Of a DNA stretch of 64,000 bases, positions 59,098-64,000 are shown piece by piece (position 1 is the first letter of the stretch; every line of letters begins with the position of its first letter). The DNA is from Cherax quadricarinatus (taxonomy: Eukaryota; Arthropoda; Malacostraca; Decapoda; Parastacidae). The stretch is taken from NCBI RefSeq assembly GCF_038502225.1, contig NC_091292.1, forward strand, positions 46,298,793 to 46,362,792, given 5' to 3'. Below the pieces are notes generated by a model. The model saw nothing but the letters and a program-made list of their open reading frames with translations. It did no database searches and had not been told where the DNA came from. A program made the translations under genes and the position numbers.

Positions 59098-60115
59098 AAC
59101 ACAGCAATTCAATGCCTGTTTCACATGGCGATATCCAAGAGAAATATAGTAGTAGTTTTTTCTTTACCATTCTAGTCCTTAATCAATATGTACAATATTA
59201 ACACAGTTAACATCTTCAGTTAGCAGTATAATGATAAAATTAAACAGAGAGCCACTCAAACCATGAGTGAGTGAGTGTCTGCCTGCCAGTCAGGCAGGTA
59301 TGTGTGTGACATAACGTTGGGAGGGGCGGGGAACCGGCTCTCACCTCAATATGGATTGAACTAGACAATTAGCATAACAGTGGAACCTCGCAACTGTTAT
59401 ACTCTAAATTGCTAATACACTAGACGAGAATACATGTCAATGGGTGTATGATAAATGTTAAATGAAGTACAACATACTCGGCTCACGCCACACTCTTCAG
59501 TGGTAGACCTTATTGACTTTCATCTTTCAGTAAGAGTTGCAACTTATATGCCAGTCGACCAGTTTGTAAATGCAGTGTTTATGGGACTTCTTTAGTCAAA
59601 TCTTGGAGCACCTGGCCAGTGTTGGAAGGTACTTAGTCCCTCACAAAGTTCTACCTGAGCCAGTCTGATTGCTGCACTTCAAGTTGAACATATTTATGTT
59701 CTCCCATATTGATTACCTTGCAAATAACATACATTATAATAACTTGTCATATACATGTTTCACAAAGGAGTTATCAAGGAGTCAAATAACTTTTGAAATG
59801 CATCTCTTATCCTTGTACAGAAAGCTACAACTTTGCATTCTGTGATCAGTTACAACAAACTCAATGTCTGGACTCTTCCAGAATATTTCTTTTTACATGT
59901 TCTCGCTGATTTGCTCCAGAACATTGAATGGAATAAAATAATTTTTAAACCTTGATAAATTTTGTGTTGAAATATTGTCCAGTTTTAACCTCCTTTAAAC
60001 GACTATATTCTGCAGCTTCCTGCTGGTGATATATATACAAACATGGTAATACATTTTAACATCAAGTAAAATGTTCTCATACATTGTGAATTATATACAC
60101 ACGTGAAGAAGCATG
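59098..60115. other. Spacer, nothing recognised
   Basis: About 1 kb without a supported frame or repeat. Confidence 0.5.
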
Positions 60116-62640
60116 TACATACATGGTAATAAAAGAACATTGCAGGTTTATTGTTCTATGCCAGGCAGGTTCAGTTCACTTCCACCAATAAACCCACTAA
60201 TATACTTGCTCAACCTGTTTTTAAAGTTGGTCAAAGTTTTTGCTTCAATGACGTTACTTGGGAGTATATTTCATCCACAATTCTTTTGCCAAATCAAAAC
60301 TTTCTTATATCTTTTCTAAATTATTTTTTCTTAAACTTGAACCCATTGCTAACAAGTCTTGTCTTGGTTAAATATTGCCAGCAAGTTATTGATATTCCTT
60401 TTCATTTATTACTGTCCTTTATTTTAACACTTCAGTAATATTCACCTTGTCCTTAATTCTATGTGTGTCCAAAGAGTGAAACTTCAGTAACCTGAGTCTT
60501 TCCTCATACAAAGAATTTGTGATAAATAGGATCAACTTAGTCCTACTCTACATGTTTTCCAGTGAATTTATCTCTATTATGTAAGATGGAAGCCAAAACT
60601 AGCCGAGATTAGAACCTTGCGTTTATTTATATTAAATTTCATCTGCTACTTCTTCAACTATTGCAACAACCTCTCTGGATATTCCTGTATCATTCTAGTC
60701 CTTATCAGAAATTATTTGATGGTTTGTTTCAGTGTCTTTGTCAAACTTGCTTATGTCACTATTTATTTTATCACCTATATCGTTTATGCATATTTTGATC
60801 ATCAAAAGGCGCCACAGTAACCCTTGTAGAACACCACCGTGATCGATCCCCATTTATGTAGATTGTTGCCTATCACTCAACAACACCTCAGTTCAGAAGA
60901 TAAATTTATTTTGTATTCCATGTCTTACTATTTTTAACATTCTGCTGTGTGGAACTCTAGTGAAGGTTTTACTGAAATCCATATTCGATATCACATTCAT
61001 TTTCATTATCTACTGCCTTAAATACATTAGTGAAAAAAAATTGTAAATTTGAAAGGCAAGAATTCCTCGTCTTAAAATCAGGTTGAGACTCATTGCTCCA
61101 TTTATATATTTCAAATCAGCTTCGGAATGCTTCTTCAGTTATTGTTTTCATCAATTTTCCAACAATGCAGGTTAGGCTAATTGGTCTATAATTCAGTCAA
61201 AGGACATATCTCCCACTTATAAAATATGTATCTCATTTGCTATTGTTTTTCGCGTATCGGGAATGTTTCCTGTTTGTAATGATGTGTTAAAAAACTAGCC
61301 AATGGTTTGCTAAGTTCTCCTCACATTCCGTTATAATACATGAAAATAATTCATCATGGCCCATTCATTTCTTTCGTTTTACTCTTATTTATTTTTCTAA
61401 GAACCATGACACAAGTGACTATGATCATGTATAGTTTATTTTCACCCTAATATCTTCCTGTGGAAAAGTAGAGAGGAAATAAGTGTTAATGACAGTGCAC
61501 ATTATTTGTCACTTACAATAAGCTGACTGGAGTAACTTTTATGAGGGTCTATCATTTTCCTAAGATTAATAATATATAACTGAAAGAAATCTTTTAGGTT
61601 GGACTTTAATTCTCTAGTGAATTGACTTTCCTAATTTATTTTGGCTTTTTAATTCTATTTCTTTATTTCTTAAGGGAATATTTTTATTCCCTATTTGTCT
61701 CTCATGTTTTTATTCTTATGGCTTATGAGATATTTGAATCTATTGTTTATCCATTTAAGGTCACTTTTGTTTGATATAATTCCTTAATTTGATACACAGA
61801 TAGACTGGGCAGCTTGTGCAATGTTAACAAATACGTTGAAGTGGCAGTCATGTCCACTGTCTTGTGTCACGGAATAATTCCCTGTCAGGTTGCCTCAATA
61901 ATCCGGATAATCTTGTAGCCCCGTAATATTCGCTGCATGGAACAAAGGATCTTAACTTGATTTAAATTATTAACATAATTCAAAGAAATATTGAAAAAGT
62001 GGTTGTAACTGCTTTCTCCAGTTCATCATTAATCTCAAGATTTTTATTTAGAGATTCCATGTTTCCAAGACTCAAGTTAAGTAGGTTATTTCCTCTTAAT
62101 GGTACTGGCAAAAATTCTTTTAAAAAGAACCTGGACAGTTTCTAGGGAGTTGCTAGACTCAAGATTTCTTGTCAAATTGTTACAGTCAATTTAACTAACG
62201 TTTAAATCTCCCATTAAAATCACATTTTTGTATCTAGATGTCTTTCTAATTTCATCCTATAATGGTTTACCATGTTCCCTTTGTAGGCCTAGTGACTGTA
62301 GATAACACGCAAAATTAAGTTTTCACGTCGTCTGAAAAACTGTAGCCAAACAGATTCAGTGTTCGTCGCTTCCACTTTTATTTCTTATCTACTGAGCACT
62401 TATTCCTGATGAATATATCCAGTCCACCATTCTGCCTGCTGATTCTAATGGTACGGAATAATATATAGTCTTGTAAACTGCAGCATTCAGCAGGCATTTA
62501 CCTGTATTTAAAGTTGCGATAGGTCTTTGTTATTGCAAAAATATCTATGTTTCTTCCATATGCAGTTAATCTGACCTCGCTGAACTTATTTCTTTTTTGT
62601 TACTACAATTATTATAGTAGGCCTAACAGGAATTAAACAC
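60116..62640 (-). mobile_element. Ancient decayed LINE family B copy (B3)
   Basis: Ordered but weak similarity to 49943-53700 over 2.5 kb: AACATTGCAGGTTTATTGTTC near 60137, CAGTGAATTTATCTCTATTATGTAAGATGG near 60560, CTTATGTCACTATTTATT near 60749, CTAATTGGTCTATAATTC near 61178, and AGCCAAACAGATTCAGTGTTCG near 62344. The coordinates progress in parallel with the younger copy. It lacks the nested insertion seen at 51880-52789. No frame longer than about 95 codons survives, so it is far older than the copy at 50-54 kb. Confidence 0.75.
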
Positions 62641-63299
62641 TCGCCTCTCTCCTCTGGTAGTATTTTTTGACAGTTTTTTTTATAATTTCTTATTAGGAAC
62701 TATATAATGAGGTATCACTTTTTTTAAAAATTCTCTGAGATATCTTGGTAATTTTTGTTCTTACATCCCTGGTTCTGCTACTCATATATAAGAACACTAA
62801 TGTAAAAAAATGATTAAAGTCCTGTGTCATATTATTGTTGTGTATGTCATCAGTAAACCACTAGATGCATTATACATCTCTTGAAAAAGTTAGTTATCAA
62901 AATAATGTCTAGCTGGGGTAAGGAAATAATGTTTATTAATGAACAAACATTTAAATGGATATTTGAAATTGGTGTTTGCCAAGACTCAATTTTGAATTAT
63001 CTTTCCTTTATGATTTATATAAATGATTATCAGTACGTAATGTGACATACAATATAAAAACCATCAATAAAATAAAACTGTGAAGTCCTCTACTAATGCT
63101 GAATATTGTCAACTATTGCAAAAGTGACCTGAATCCACTGGTAACTTAGGTAGACCAGTGACTCATGAGCTAAGTTACTGTGAAGAAGGACTCACAATTC
63201 AAGTCCGTCAACAAGAAAAAACCTCAAGTATAAGTTACATTGTTATTATAGTAATATGTAAGCGATAAACCCGTGGGGGGTTCATCGTTGACCAAACTA
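62641..63299. other. AT-rich spacer, nothing recognised
   Basis: No supported feature. Confidence 0.5.
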
Positions 63300-63770
63300 A
63301 TACTCTTAGCCAAACTAATACTCTTCGCAGTAATCTAGTTGGTACTTCTCCTCCTGCTATTGATGCTTCTGGTGTCTACTCCATTTACTGCTCCTCTTGT
63401 ACTCTCCAATACTGTGGAGAAACTGGTCGCTCTCTTTCCGACAGACTTAAAGAGCGCAAAAGATGTGTTAGATCTGCCGACACTAATAATGCTCTTTTTT
63501 TGTCATGTTAGAGATCACAGTCATCCTACTGTTTACCATTCTCCTAGCCTTCACAGACGCCGTCTTGTTGAAGTACCCAGTAATTATAAACAACTTTCCT
63601 AATGTGAATCATAATTCTGGCTTTGTCTCTGTAGATGCCTTCCTTTCTTATTACATTGTCAAATGCTCCAAACTTCGGAACATTCGAGAATTGACCTGTT
63701 CTTTGTCCCTTCTTCTCTTTGCCTCTTCTACTTCCCTATATGTTTTTTTTTGTCTTTTCCTTTCTTCTCC
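63300..63770 (+). pseudogene. Penelope-like element GIY-YIG endonuclease fragment
   Basis: The plus strand reads SNLVGTSPPAIDASGVYSIY and continues CSSCTLQYCGETGRSLSDRL, the GIY-YIG pattern (GVYSIY then YCGETGRSL) with the following RLKERKRCV region, then NALF. After a frame change in the run of T at 63494-63500 it continues HVRDHSHP. A further frame carries INNFPNVNHNSGFVSVDAF. GIY-YIG nucleases at the C-terminus are characteristic of Penelope-like elements, where they cut the target DNA. The RT half is absent here. Confidence 0.75.
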
Positions 63771-64000
63771 TTAGGAGTGTTCTATACTTCTGCTTTTCTC
63801 TCTGTGTGTTTGGTCCCACCCTCGTAGGTCATCCTGACGTGCTTGGTGTCTTGTCCTTAGACTTCCTTCACTACTGCTACAACTGTTTCTACCTCTACTA
63901 CTACTATTACTACTTAAGCCTCGCTTCACTCCACTTTCAGTCTCTTGTTCCACTACTCTCCCTGCCTACTACTACTATTTCCACTTCCACTACTGTCTCT
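63771..64000. other. TC-rich low-complexity end of the window
   Basis: Pyrimidine-rich sequence with CTACTACTA runs. It may continue beyond the window; no frame is supported. Confidence 0.5.

Overview
The window looks like repeat-dominated intergenic DNA from an arthropod, most likely a decapod crustacean such as a crayfish, lobster or shrimp. The assignment rests on the mix of repeats: several LINE families, tRNA-derived SINEs, Penelope-like fragments, TA-flanked MITEs, and at least ten long (TA)n tracts. The lineage call is from pattern recognition, not a database search. I find no host protein gene, rRNA or functional tRNA. Every coding stretch I can support belongs to a mobile element, and only one of them is intact.

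Layout. 133-3625: a 5'-truncated RTE-type LINE lies against a CR1-like LINE (family A) that has lost part of its reverse transcriptase; both are on the minus strand. 4797-27745: a tandem array with a 28-bp unit, about 600 copies, split by one complete LTR retrotransposon (6270-12353). That element has two 424-bp LTRs that look identical, a 5-bp target duplication (ACTAG), and one 1532-codon gag-pol frame. 28013-31063: two minisatellites, the first split by another family A LINE. 31472-34058: a non-autonomous LTR element with near-identical LTRs and no pol. 34480-37060: short minisatellites, a SINE and LINE debris. 37255-39640: a Penelope-like remnant, then an I-group LINE end whose zinc-knuckle codons have expanded into 31 copies of a 32-bp unit. 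39642-42256: GT repeats and two more LINE ends. 43005-46534: a nearly full-length but frameshifted RTE-type LINE. 46535-49942: TA tracts, a palindrome, two MITE-like elements, a SINE and an older relative of the LTR element. 49943-54874: a CR1 LINE (family B) with coiled-coil/SGNH ORF1, containing a nested LINE that itself contains a third. 54875-57270: microsatellites, two SINE copies, an inverted repeat around a TA tract, and a transposase-like pseudogene. 57320-59097: a plus-strand family A LINE. 60116-62640: a very old family B copy. 63300-63770: the GIY-YIG end of a Penelope-like element.

The main discovery candidate is the intact LTR element. Its residues are Ty3/gypsy-like, but integrase lies before reverse transcriptase and RNase H (gag, protease, integrase, RT, RNase H), the order that marks the Gmr1-like group. 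Its Gag also has a segment resembling the SCAN domain. Second is the in-frame minisatellite inside a LINE zinc knuckle. Third is the satellite itself, which keeps an apparent empty copy of the LTR element's insertion site. The LINE and SINE families are linked: the SINE at 35390-35640 ends in the same tail as family A, so family A probably mobilised it.
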